A stretch of 64,000 nt of DNA from Gemmataceae bacterium (GTDB lineage: Bacteria; Planctomycetota; Planctomycetia; Gemmatales; Gemmataceae). A program made the translations under genes and the position numbers. This document shows positions 25,701-33,404 of this stretch, one piece after another. Location of the stretch: the NCBI GenBank assembly GCA_901538445.1, contig LR594585.1:491668-555667 (forward strand). The letters are read 5' to 3'. Numbering within the stretch: position 1 is the stretch's first letter; the number at the start of each line of letters is the position of its first letter. The notes beneath the pieces are model-generated. The model saw only the letters and a list, made by a program, of their open reading frames with translations. It had not been told where the DNA came from and made no database searches.

Positions 25701-28700
25701 CCTCAACGCGGCGGTGATCGACGACGGGGCAATCGCCGCGGTGGCCGCCCTGCCCGCGCTCGCCAATCTCGACCTGCAATCGTCACAGGTCGGCGACGGC
25801 GGGATGGAGTTGCTCGCCGGGTGCCCGCGGCTCACCCAGATCAACGTATCGAAGAGCCGCGTGACCGGTGCCGGGGTGCGGCACCTCGCGAAGCTCCCCG
25901 TGTTGGAATTCGCCCAACTGTACCACGTCCCGGTCGGGGACGAGGATGCCAAGGCGCTGGCCGCGTCGAAGTCCCTGAAGGTCGTCTGGCTCGCGTTCTC
26001 CGGCATCGGCGACGAGGGCGCGATCGCCCTCGCTCGGATGCCCCAGTTGGTCGAACTCGACCTGGCGGCCTGCCCCCGCGTTACGGACCGTACGGCCGAG
26101 GCGCTGGTCAACCACCCGAACCTGCGCAGCTTCGGGTCTGACAGCCCCGAGTTGACCGACGCGGCCGCGCGGCAACTCGCGACGAACAAGGAACTGCAAG
26201 TCCTCGCGCTCCCCGGCACCGCGGTGACCGACGCCTCGGTGCGGTCGCTGGGCGGGCTGAAGAAGCTGGGCCGCCTCGACCTCACCCGGTCAAAGGTCAC
26301 CCCCGCCGGGTTCACAGCGCTCCGACTGGCCCTCCCGAACTGCAACATCCAAGGTGCGCCACCCGTCGACGTGATGGCCGAGCGCCGCAAGACGCTCGCG
26401 TGGCTCCGGGGCATCAAGGCCGAGGTCCACCTCCTGCTTCCCGGCGACCGGTGGCTCGCGCCGGGGGAGATCAAGGAGCCCCTCCCGCACGAGTTCGAGA
26501 TCGGCCGACTGGGCCTCGTCGACAACCCCGCGGTCACCGACGGCGACTTCAAGGCGCACCTGCCCGGCCTCGACGGGCTCCGCCACCTTGATCTCGCGGG
26601 CTGCCCCAAGGTGACCGACGACGCCACCAGTCTCCTGGTGAAGCTCCCCCAACTTCAGTGGCTGTTCCTCGGGTGGCAGCCCGGTGTGACTGAGCGGACG
26701 TTCGCCGCACTGGCGAATCACCCCGAGTTGCGGACCGTCAAGGTGGGACACATCAAGCTATCGGACGCGGCGTTCACCGGATTCGCCGGGATGCCCAAGC
26801 TCGGACATCTGAACCTCAATCCGGGACCGGACCGGACGTCGGTCACCGCAAAGGGGCTCGCCGAACTGGAGCGGTCCGCGTCGCTCCGCCACCTCCAGCT
26901 CGCGAACGTCGCGATCACGCCCGACCACCTGCGAGCCATCGGCCGCGTCGCTGGCATGCACAAGTTGGAGTTGAACCAGTGCCAGATCCCGTCCGAGGGG
27001 TTCGAGGCCATCGCCGGGCTCAAGAACCTGACCCACCTGTACCTGTCCGAGACGAACGTCGGCGACGCCCACCTGCGAATGCTCCCGCCACTCGTCACCG
27101 TCACCGACCTCGCTGTGAGGATCTCGCTCATCGGGGACCAGAGCCTCGCGGGGTTGGAGAAGTGGTCGGCACTGACCACGCTCACGCTCCAGCGCACCGA
27201 GGTCAAGGGCGACGGGCTGAAGCACCTCGCGAATTGTCCCAAGCTCAAAACACTCAACCTGGACCGCAACCCGGTGACTTCGGAAGGGCTCATCGCACTC
27301 GCCGAGTCGAGGACAATCAGCGATTTATGGATTGAAGGCACGCCGATGACCGATGCGGCCGCGTCTGCCCTCGCTGGAATGGAAAAGCTCGACCGGATTC
27401 ACGCGGTCGGCTGTAACGTCACCGATGCCCAGTGCAAGGCGCTATCGCTGTCGCATTCGCTCACGAAAGTCGGCGTTTCCGGCCCGCAAATTACCGACAA
27501 GGCCGCCGAGCATTTCACGCGCAACCCGCGGGTCGTTCAACTCTCATTCCTTAACTCGGGACTCACGGATTGGTCGTACCCCGTCCTGAAGGGGATGAAG
27601 CAACTCACGTGGCTCAATGTGACCGGGAGCCGCATCACCCCCACCGGGGTCGGCGCGCTCCGCAAGGCGCTGCCGAAGTGCCAGGTGCTCCCCGCCGGGC
27701 CGGACCCGGTCCACATCACCGCGGGCGACCGGAAGGCGCTCCAGTGGGCGCTGGACCAGGGGGCCGAGGTCGGGCTCGCGCACTTCAACGACTACGGCCG
27801 CGGGCTCACGTTCAAGAAGTCCGTGGACGAAATCGATGCGTACGAGTGGGCCGACTGGCTGGTCCCGCACCACATCAACTTCCACCGCCGCCCGGTTCTG
27901 AACGCCAAATCGGTCGAGAACCTCCGCGGGCTGACGAGCCTTTGCAACCTCGGTGCGGACGGATCGCCCCAGGGGGACGCGTGGCTCGCGAAACTCGCCG
28001 AACTGCCACTCGCGGGAACGCTCGTGAGCCTGTCGGTCAACGGCACCGGCCTCACGGACGCGGGCGCGAAGCACCTGACCGCGTTCCCCAAACTCCACGG
28101 CGTGTACCTGACCGGGAACCGCCTGTCGGGCGACGGGGCCGCGCACCTCCGGAAGCTCCCGCAGCTCCGGTTCGTGCTGTGGGGGGAGACGCTCACCGAC
28201 GACGCCCTCAAGGCGCTCAAGGGGCTCCCCTTGAGTGAGCTGCACATCAACGGGAACCCGGAGTTGGCCGACGCCGGGGTCGCGCACCTCGCCGGCCTCG
28301 CGGAACTGGGGCGACTCACGCTCGGCTCGCCGAAGGTCACCGACGCGGGGCTGGCCCGCGTGCTCCCGTCGCTGACCGCCCTCACCACCCTGTGGGTCCG
28401 GCACGAGGGCCTCGGCCCCGGGACGCTCGCCGCGGTCGGCGAGTGCAAGAGCCTGGCGGGGCTGGAACTGGCCGGGTGGCCGCTCGACGGCGACAAGCTC
28501 ACGGCCCTCCGGCTCTCCCCGACCGTGACGCGGTTGTCGCTGCTGGACGTGCCCGGCGAGGTGTCCGACGCCACGCTCGCGCACCTCGCCACGCAGAAGC
28601 AGTTGAAGGCGCTCCTGCTCCCCGCGGTCAAGCTCGGCGAGGAGCGGGTCGTGAAGCTGTCGAAGGCCCTGAGCGACACCGTGGTCGCGACGGCCGACGG

Positions 28701-28728
28701 CGAGTTCGCGAACGGGGTGAAGAAGTAG
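22726..28728 (+). CDS. Serine/threonine protein kinase fused to four leucine-rich-repeat modules
   Basis: The protein has 2000 residues from ATG 22726, preceded by GGAGG (22716-22720). Residues 1-60 form a small helical anti-sigma-like head (EDTLRRFLLGSLSPGEAARV). The kinase domain spans ~106-375: GRGGMG loop (113-118), catalytic lysine K135, HRDVKPSN (226-233), DFG (251-253), APE (278-280). One transmembrane helix lies at ~385-410. The outer part has LRRs grouped in four modules, each starting with a WV/WL/WA...GG or GA...V motif (residues ~456, 797, 1214 and 1664) and carrying repeats such as LTDAGAKHLTAFPKLHGVYL. All catalytic residues are intact. It probably senses an extracellular ligand and phosphorylates the neighbouring sigma factor or its partners. 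Confidence 0.92.
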   Translation: MPESPERPNEDTLRRFLLGSLSPGEAARVEGWLAADPDAGAALGQVIAVDPLAAAVAVAGSVADPDADTTRTSDRLGSAGHPTAAVAVDPTPPDARPGPHGEWGGYRVVGELGRGGMGVVYEALDDRLGRRVALKVMAAGLAADPTSRERFLREARAVAAVDHDNIVPAFQVGEHAGVPYIAMPRLAGSTLADRLAGGPVPVGEAIEIARQVAAGLAAAHAAGLVHRDVKPSNLWLEHRPDGSFRRVRLLDFGLARAVTADAQVTRPNQILGTPAFMAPEQGWGRPVDHRADLFSLGVVLYRMAVGVMPFQAPDALALLSVVALKDPVRTRDANPAVPAALSDLIMRLLAKYPAQRPATASAVVAELDRIAARLSDPAPARERPRRRAVVALGALAAGVLVALGGYVVIKVRNQDGTETTLKVPGDTKVTVGPDGTITVEPPKGTDPPAIPPALTERASAEWVLKRGGGFMCVIPSEGGRRVDVRRLEDLPAKPFVVHTLWLTGEATGQLTDETVGNLGGLSGVTTLFLDRQPLTDVGWEKLIRLPGFRNLGELDAADTALTAAAIRTLPSLPNLTVFSTRVTATRAEDLAPLKDCVKLKRLAFTVRGMPAAGYAHLRGLGVASLGVGGSGAPLPAELLDAVASMPGLAFFHLSDWDARAADPGRFKGLRYLTHFWLSQTELAPGGLASLAAWPALWEVRIWLGQNADAHLANLGKVPKLRTLMFNLSPTATDAGLAALHGTKSLTLIECWGCPKLTAAGIQKLSAAVPGCLIKSDHGAFKGGTRLPDSPAAPDKMAPRRKAAEWVCASGGNVVIRLDDGTERVVDRAADLPPKFELARFGLRTKGVTDETLIGHLPALAEAVHLDFWSCHELTDASVTQLAKLPRLQTLRLVGMPGVTDRTLAAFSGHPALALLVLSGNRVTPDGLKHLRTMKSLEQLSLEHLPVTDDWLAEVAPLTQLTHLGLGLTAPPGRITAAGASHLKGMKRLQVLNLNAAVIDDGAIAAVAALPALANLDLQSSQVGDGGMELLAGCPRLTQINVSKSRVTGAGVRHLAKLPVLEFAQLYHVPVGDEDAKALAASKSLKVVWLAFSGIGDEGAIALARMPQLVELDLAACPRVTDRTAEALVNHPNLRSFGSDSPELTDAAARQLATNKELQVLALPGTAVTDASVRSLGGLKKLGRLDLTRSKVTPAGFTALRLALPNCNIQGAPPVDVMAERRKTLAWLRGIKAEVHLLLPGDRWLAPGEIKEPLPHEFEIGRLGLVDNPAVTDGDFKAHLPGLDGLRHLDLAGCPKVTDDATSLLVKLPQLQWLFLGWQPGVTERTFAALANHPELRTVKVGHIKLSDAAFTGFAGMPKLGHLNLNPGPDRTSVTAKGLAELERSASLRHLQLANVAITPDHLRAIGRVAGMHKLELNQCQIPSEGFEAIAGLKNLTHLYLSETNVGDAHLRMLPPLVTVTDLAVRISLIGDQSLAGLEKWSALTTLTLQRTEVKGDGLKHLANCPKLKTLNLDRNPVTSEGLIALAESRTISDLWIEGTPMTDAAASALAGMEKLDRIHAVGCNVTDAQCKALSLSHSLTKVGVSGPQITDKAAEHFTRNPRVVQLSFLNSGLTDWSYPVLKGMKQLTWLNVTGSRITPTGVGALRKALPKCQVLPAGPDPVHITAGDRKALQWALDQGAEVGLAHFNDYGRGLTFKKSVDEIDAYEWADWLVPHHINFHRRPVLNAKSVENLRGLTSLCNLGADGSPQGDAWLAKLAELPLAGTLVSLSVNGTGLTDAGAKHLTAFPKLHGVYLTGNRLSGDGAAHLRKLPQLRFVLWGETLTDDALKALKGLPLSELHINGNPELADAGVAHLAGLAELGRLTLGSPKVTDAGLARVLPSLTALTTLWVRHEGLGPGTLAAVGECKSLAGLELAGWPLDGDKLTALRLSPTVTRLSLLDVPGEVSDATLAHLATQKQLKALLLPAVKLGEERVVKLSKALSDTVVATADGEFANGVKK

Positions 28729-28756
28729 CGTCCCGTGGCCGCGGAGCCACCTGGGG

Positions 28757-28847
28757 TTTGACTACCAGGCGTTCATGGCCGCTCAGGCAGATTGATCGCA
28801 GAGGGAAAGGGGACAGTGCGCTCGAGCACCCCGAAGCACAGGTGCGG
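28757..28847 (+). pseudogene. Fragment of a paralogue of the 13868 gene
   Basis: About 90 bases line up with the start of the mature 13868 protein (TTTGACTACCAGGCGTTC against TTCGACTACCGGGCGTTC, then GTGCGCTCGAGCACCCCGAAG against GGCACTCGAGCACCTCGAGG). A two-base loss and an in-frame TGA destroy the reading. Only this piece remains. Confidence 0.5.
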
Positions 28848-28980
28848 TCGGCACCTCCGGATCGCTCGGTGGGGATGTTCTACGGGTCGTGCCGACTGTG
28901 AGGCGGGTCGCGGGTGCCTCCCGGCACGCAGACCCGGGCGGACCCCCGGGACGCCGGCAGCGCGCGGGTAGGCTCCCGCC

Positions 28981-29643
28981 ATGTGCGGACGCTTCAACGT
29001 GATCGCCAGCGCCGAGGCCCTCGCCGAGCACTTCGCGTTGCCGGCCCCGCCACCGGCGATCCGGCCCCGGTACAACATCGCGCCGACGCAGTCCATTTCC
29101 GTGGTCGCGCTCCAGCGGGACCGGGTGACGCGCGGGCTCGCCCAGATCCCGTGGGGCATCGTCCCCGAGTGGGCCGACGGCCCGGCGCGGGCACCCGGGT
29201 CTTCAACGCGCGGGCCGAGTCGGTCGCGTTCAAGTTCGGGCGGTGCCTGCGGAGCGGCGGGTCCTGGTCCCGGCGAGCGGGTTCTATGAGTGGCGGGCCG
29301 TCGGGAAGAAGAAGGCCGCGCGGCTGTTCGCGGTTGCCGGTGGCGAGCCGTTCGCGTTCGCGGGCCTGTGGGACGTGTGGGGCGAAGGGAGCCCGGGGAA
29401 GATCGTCGCGGCGTGCCTGGTCACGACGAAGCCGAACCCCCGATGGTGGCCGAGGTCCACGACCGGATGCCGGTGATCCTGCCCGGGGAGCACTACGCCG
29501 AGTGGCTCGACCCGGGGACCGATGAGGCCCGGCTCCTGGAACTGCTCCGCCCGTACCCGGCCGAGTTGATGGTCGCCCGGGACGTGGGGCCGGCCGTCAA
29601 CTCGTCGAAGAACGACTCGCCCGCGTGCGTCGCCGCGGGGTGA
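28981..29643 (+). pseudogene. SOS-response-associated peptidase (SRAP/YedK type), frameshifted
   Basis: The pieces match an SRAP domain, which binds abasic sites covalently through Cys2: MCGRFNVIASAEALAEHFAL and RPRYNIAPTQ in frame 1, FNARAESVAFKFGR in frame 3, VLVPASGFYEWRAVGKKK and FAFAGLWDVWGE in frame 2, then VHDRMPVILPGEHYAEWLD in frame 1. At least three frame changes are needed to read it through. The catalytic MCGR start is kept. Sequencing error is possible for a single site but not likely for three. I take it as a pseudogene. Confidence 0.8.
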
Positions 29644-29689
29644 GCGCGGGGCGGGTCCGGCCGCGGCGGGCCAACCCGGGCTCCAGAAC

Positions 29690-31057
29690 TCACGCCCCGG
29701 GGGGGGGGCGGCCCCGTCGCGTCGCGTCGCGTCGCGCCGGCCGGGCGGGGGAGCGGTCCCGCCGCCGCACCCGGCCGTAGAGGGTCATGAGCGGGGTGAC
29801 CGACACGCCGTGGAGCACGACCGACGCCGCCACTACGGTCAGGGTGAGCCCGACCAGCTCCGCCGCCAGCGGCCCCGGGAGCCCGTGCGTGACCGCGAAC
29901 GCGAGGTAGTACACCGACCCCGCGCCCCGCACCCCGAACCACCCCACCAGCGCCCGCTGCGGCCCCCGGAGCCCCGACCCGATCAGCCCGGCCGAGGTGG
30001 CCACCGGCCGGACGACAAGGAACAGCAGCGGCACGAGCCACCACCCGGCCGGGGCCAGGGTGGCCGACGACAGGAGCGCGCCGAGGACGAGGACGACGGC
30101 CACCTCGCCGATCCGCTCGATGTGCCCGTTGAACCGCAGCACCGTCCGGGCCAGGTGGGCCGGGGCGGTCCGCGGGTCGGTCGCCTGGTCCTCCTCGTCC
30201 ACCGCCCGCCGCCGCTCCCGCAACTCCTCCCGCGACGCGCCCCCGCTCTCCCGCATCTCCACCCGCCGCAGCGCCACCCCGGCGGCAAACACGGCCAGGA
30301 ACCCGTAGGCGCGGATGAGGTCGGCGACCCCGAACGCCAGGGCGATGAGCCCGAGGGTGAGGAAGTCGTCCAGCCCGACCGCCTCCCGGTGCCGCCGCCG
30401 CAGGTGCAGCACCAGCCTCCCGGCCCCGGTCCCGAGCGCCCACCCGACCGCCAGCCCGCCCGCCACGGCCCACGCGGCGTCGACCGCCAGCCACCGCCAC
30501 CCGCCCGCGCCGAGGTCGTGCAGCCCGAGGAGGCCGAGGCCGAGCATGACGAACGGGAACGCCGTGCCGTCGTTCAGCCCGGCCTCGCCGGTGAGCGCGA
30601 ACCGGACCCGGTCGTCGTCCCACGCGTCGGCCACCTGCACGTCGGCCGCGAGCACCGGGTCCGTCGGGGCGAGGACCGCGCCCAGGAGGACGGCCGCCCC
30701 GACCGGCAGGCCGAGCAGGTACACGCCGACCAGGGCGACGAGGCCGACGGTGGCCCCCATCGAGACGACGGCGAGGCGGAGCGGGAGCAGCCACCGCCGG
30801 TCCCCGGGGGGGACGCGGAGCTTGAGCCCGGCGGTGAACAGGGACACGAGGACGGCCACCTCGGCCACCCGCTCGACCGCGGCCGCCCCCGCCGGGAACC
30901 GCGGGTCGAGCATGCCGGCCCCGGCCGGGCCGACGGCGCACCCGGCGGCCAGGTAGAACATGGCCGCGGACAGCGGGGCGCGCTTCAGGACCGACCCGGC
31001 GAACGCCATCGCGGTGAGGAGCAGCCCGATCACGAGGAACCACGCGGTGTCGCCCAT
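29690..31057 (-). CDS. Cation/proton antiporter (CPA1, NhaP-like)
   Basis: The protein has 455 residues with about 12 hydrophobic segments. APTDPVLAADV (about residues 130-140) and GEAGLNDGTAFP carry the paired Asp/Asn-Asp motifs of CPA1 Na+(K+)/H+ exchangers; the ND pair points to electroneutral exchange. It would export Na+ or K+ in exchange for H+ across the inner membrane. Between TM9 and TM10 is a charged loop (residues ~285-325, many Glu/Arg). The C-terminal 20 residues are basic. I chose ATG 31057 at the first hydrophobic helix; upstream the frame is Arg-rich and unlike the family. It stands alone on this strand with two small genes upstream. Confidence 0.88.
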   Translation of the reverse strand: MGDTAWFLVIGLLLTAMAFAGSVLKRAPLSAAMFYLAAGCAVGPAGAGMLDPRFPAGAAAVERVAEVAVLVSLFTAGLKLRVPPGDRRWLLPLRLAVVSMGATVGLVALVGVYLLGLPVGAAVLLGAVLAPTDPVLAADVQVADAWDDDRVRFALTGEAGLNDGTAFPFVMLGLGLLGLHDLGAGGWRWLAVDAAWAVAGGLAVGWALGTGAGRLVLHLRRRHREAVGLDDFLTLGLIALAFGVADLIRAYGFLAVFAAGVALRRVEMRESGGASREELRERRRAVDEEDQATDPRTAPAHLARTVLRFNGHIERIGEVAVVLVLGALLSSATLAPAGWWLVPLLFLVVRPVATSAGLIGSGLRGPQRALVGWFGVRGAGSVYYLAFAVTHGLPGPLAAELVGLTLTVVAASVVLHGVSVTPLMTLYGRVRRRDRSPARPARRDATRRGRPPPGA

Positions 31058-31260
31058 TTCGGCCCCGGTCGCGAGTGGGGTCGCGGCTCCCGCGCCCCGC
31101 CGCGTCACACGCACTGCGGGTTCGCGGCGGGCGTTGTGGTCAGCAAACGACGGGCCGAATTCTTCGGCCCGGCAGGCCGCCCCAACCCGACGACGAGGCC
31201 CGGCGTGCCGTCCTCGCCCCGTGGCCCCGCTCGGGCGGTCGGCCGGCCGCGTGCGCCGCC

Positions 31261-31521
31261 TCACGCGCCTTCGCCACGCACCCCGCTCGGCCGCTGGGCC
31301 AGCCCGCCCCGCACTACTCGCCCGCCGAGCAGGTGGAACTGGACCCCGACCGCGTCCCCCTCCGTGGGATCTCCCAGGGCCCGCTCCCGCCACCCGGGGG
31401 CGCGGGCGCCCATCCGCCGCCGCAGGTGGGGCAGCACCGCGAGCGTGGGCACGTCCGGCGGGAGCGGGTTGTCGAGGGTCCAGCGGAGGAAGGCGAGCAC
31501 GCCCTCGGCAATCTCGTCCAT
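31261..31521 (-). CDS. Small hypothetical protein (86 aa)
   Basis: Starts MDEIAEGVLAFLRWTLDNPL and has a helical N-terminal half, then a loose Gly/Arg-rich end. The start has coding-like codon use and lies 77 bases downstream of the winged-helix gene on the same strand. No family recognised. Confidence 0.45.
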   Translation of the reverse strand: MDEIAEGVLAFLRWTLDNPLPPDVPTLAVLPHLRRRMGARAPGWRERALGDPTEGDAVGVQFHLLGGRVVRGGLAQRPSGVRGEGA

Positions 31522-31597
31522 CGGTGTCGGCTCCAGGTGTCTGGGCCAACCGTCCGCATGGTGCGGACGGTTGGCCGGATTCGCTCTCGCGGTCGGG

Positions 31598-32014
31598 TCA
31601 GTCGAACAGGCTCGGCGTCCGGTCCCTCCGCCACGCCGGCAACCGGTACCCCTTCTTGTCCCTCGGGTTGACCAACTCGCCCGCGGCCGTCAGGTCGGCC
31701 AGGGCCTTGGCCACCGTCCCCGGCCCGTGCTTCTTCCCGGCCGCCTTCAGGGCCTTTACTACTTCCTTGCGGGTCACCGACCGCCCGGCCGCGGCGATCA
31801 CGTCCAGCACGTCCGCCTTGCACCCGAGCCGGCCCCCGGGCGACCGCCACCGGACCGTCGGCATCGCCTGCCGCGCGTCCCACACCAGCACCAGACACGC
31901 CACGCCGTCCTCAGCGTCGGCCACGCGGACCGTCGGCGGGGTCTTCAGCGCCGCGAGGGACTCGACCAGGGTGCGGGCGGCGGCCTCGACGGCGGCGCGG
32001 GGTGTTGTCGGCAC
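31598..32014 (-). CDS. Putative winged-helix DNA-binding protein (138 aa)
   Basis: Residues 65-130 read as a winged helix: ADVLDVIAAAGRSVTRKEVV, then KHGPGTVAKALADLTAAGEL and VNPRDKKGYRLPAW (wing). The first 60 residues are a small strand/helix domain (TVRVADAEDGVACLVLVWDA). It resembles the DNA-binding part of replication initiators or regulators in accessory DNA. Its start (ATG 32014) has no strong ribosome site but fits the domain. Function not known. Confidence 0.6.
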   Translation of the reverse strand: MPTTPRAAVEAAARTLVESLAALKTPPTVRVADAEDGVACLVLVWDARQAMPTVRWRSPGGRLGCKADVLDVIAAAGRSVTRKEVVKALKAAGKKHGPGTVAKALADLTAAGELVNPRDKKGYRLPAWRRDRTPSLFD

Positions 32015-32233
32015 GACGGGACTCGGGTAAGCGGGGTATGTTCGCCGATAGTGACGCGTCTCACGCGGGTGCGATTGCTATCTCGCAGCGCCCCCGGTAT
32101 GGAGGCCGGACCCGACGCGATCGGTTACCGGGTGCCGCGAGGCCCGGTCGCGCTCTCGGTCAAGGGCCTTCGAAGGTCGGGGGGGCCGTGGGCACGCCCC
32201 AGCATCCGGCCGCAAGCCGGACGGAGGGGGACA

Positions 32234-33376
32234 ATGTTCCGGACCCGAACTGCTGCCGTCGTCAGTTTAGCCCGGACCGGGTTGGGCACGTCCCGACCAG
32301 CGGTCGGGAGCGCGCCCGGGCCGTACTCCGCGGCCCGTTCTCGCGGTCGGGCGGCACGGCGGGCCGTGCTGTGGGGCGCAGCCGCGATGCTCGGCGCGCA
32401 CCTCGGGCTCGCGGCCGTGATCGAATTCGCTTCAACCAAAACGAGGTTTCCCGAGTACGGGTACCGGCTCGCCGCGCTGCGCGCCCGGCAGCGCGAGCGC
32501 GGAAGGCCACTGGTCCTGTTCCTCGGAAGCTCGTGCACGCAGAACGCGATCCGCCCTGACGCGATGGGGCTGGCAGAGGGGCAGGGCTCGCCGCTGGTGT
32601 TCAACTTCGGCCTGAGCGGTTCCCTGCCGCCCCAGTTGCTCCTGACACTCCGGCGGCTTCTGGACGACGGGGTGCGGCCCAGAGCCGTCGTCGTTGAGGT
32701 CTTCCCAGCGGCCCTCACGAGTGGCGACGCGACCGACTCGATGTACGCGTTCCGGGGGGCCGGGATGACGCACTCTGACGTGTCCCGGCTGGAGCCGTAC
32801 GCGCGCTCGGCAGTTGTCCGCGAGCGCTGGGTCCGTGCACGGGCGCACCCGTGGTACGAAGCCCGGCACGTGCTCGTGAGCCGCTTCGCCCCGGACTGGG
32901 TCCCCCGCCGGGAGTGGTCCCTCTCGGGCACCTGGGACGAATTGGACCCCCACGGGTTCTACCCGTTCCCTCAGGCGGGTGCGGACGACCGGCGGGCCGG
33001 GCGCCTGGCGGCCGCGCGCGACAGCCTGGGCAGGTTGGTGGGCGACCTCACCGTGACCGAGCCGGCGCTGAGCTCCTACCGCGAGGTGGCTGCCCACGGT
33101 CGCGCCCACCGAATCGCCGTCGCCTTCTACGTCGTCCCCGAGTCCCCCGTGTTTCGGAGTTGGTACACGCGGCGGTCGCACGAGGAGCTGGCCGCCTTCG
33201 TCCGCGTCCTCACGGACGAGTTGGGCGCGCCCGTGTTTGAAGCCACCGCCGGTCTCGCGGACGAGGACTTCGCGGACGGCCACCACGTGCTCCGCGCGCC
33301 GGCCGCACGGTACAGTCGCGCCTTGGCAGACCAGCACCTCAAGCCGTGGTTTAACGTCCTGGGGATCGACCGCTGA
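32234..33376 (+). CDS. SGNH-hydrolase-like protein with N-terminal membrane anchor
   Basis: The protein has 380 residues from ATG 32234, which follows GGAGGGGG. A basic stretch and one hydrophobic helix (AVLWGAAAMLGAHLGLAAVI, ~44-63) suggest a signal anchor. LVLFLGSSCTQNAI (~92-105) has the GSS turn of an SGNH fold, with the Ser nucleophile candidate, and VVVEVFPAAL and VAFYVVPESPVF are later strands; the DGHHVLR at ~350 fits the block with the catalytic Asp-x-x-His. Members of this group transfer or remove acetyl groups on polysaccharides. It is followed closely by the IS4 element and a glycan gene pair, which fits a role in polysaccharide modification. Confidence 0.6.
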   Translation: MFRTRTAAVVSLARTGLGTSRPAVGSAPGPYSAARSRGRAARRAVLWGAAAMLGAHLGLAAVIEFASTKTRFPEYGYRLAALRARQRERGRPLVLFLGSSCTQNAIRPDAMGLAEGQGSPLVFNFGLSGSLPPQLLLTLRRLLDDGVRPRAVVVEVFPAALTSGDATDSMYAFRGAGMTHSDVSRLEPYARSAVVRERWVRARAHPWYEARHVLVSRFAPDWVPRREWSLSGTWDELDPHGFYPFPQAGADDRRAGRLAAARDSLGRLVGDLTVTEPALSSYREVAAHGRAHRIAVAFYVVPESPVFRSWYTRRSHEELAAFVRVLTDELGAPVFEATAGLADEDFADGHHVLRAPAARYSRALADQHLKPWFNVLGIDR

Positions 33377-33404
33377 TTCGGGCTGGGCCCGTGACATCTC
33401 AACC

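Noticed and set aside
29810-32233. Plus-strand frame upstream of the SGNH gene over the antiporter
   Set aside because: Antisense of the antiporter; a genuine ATG with a ribosome site starts only at 32234.
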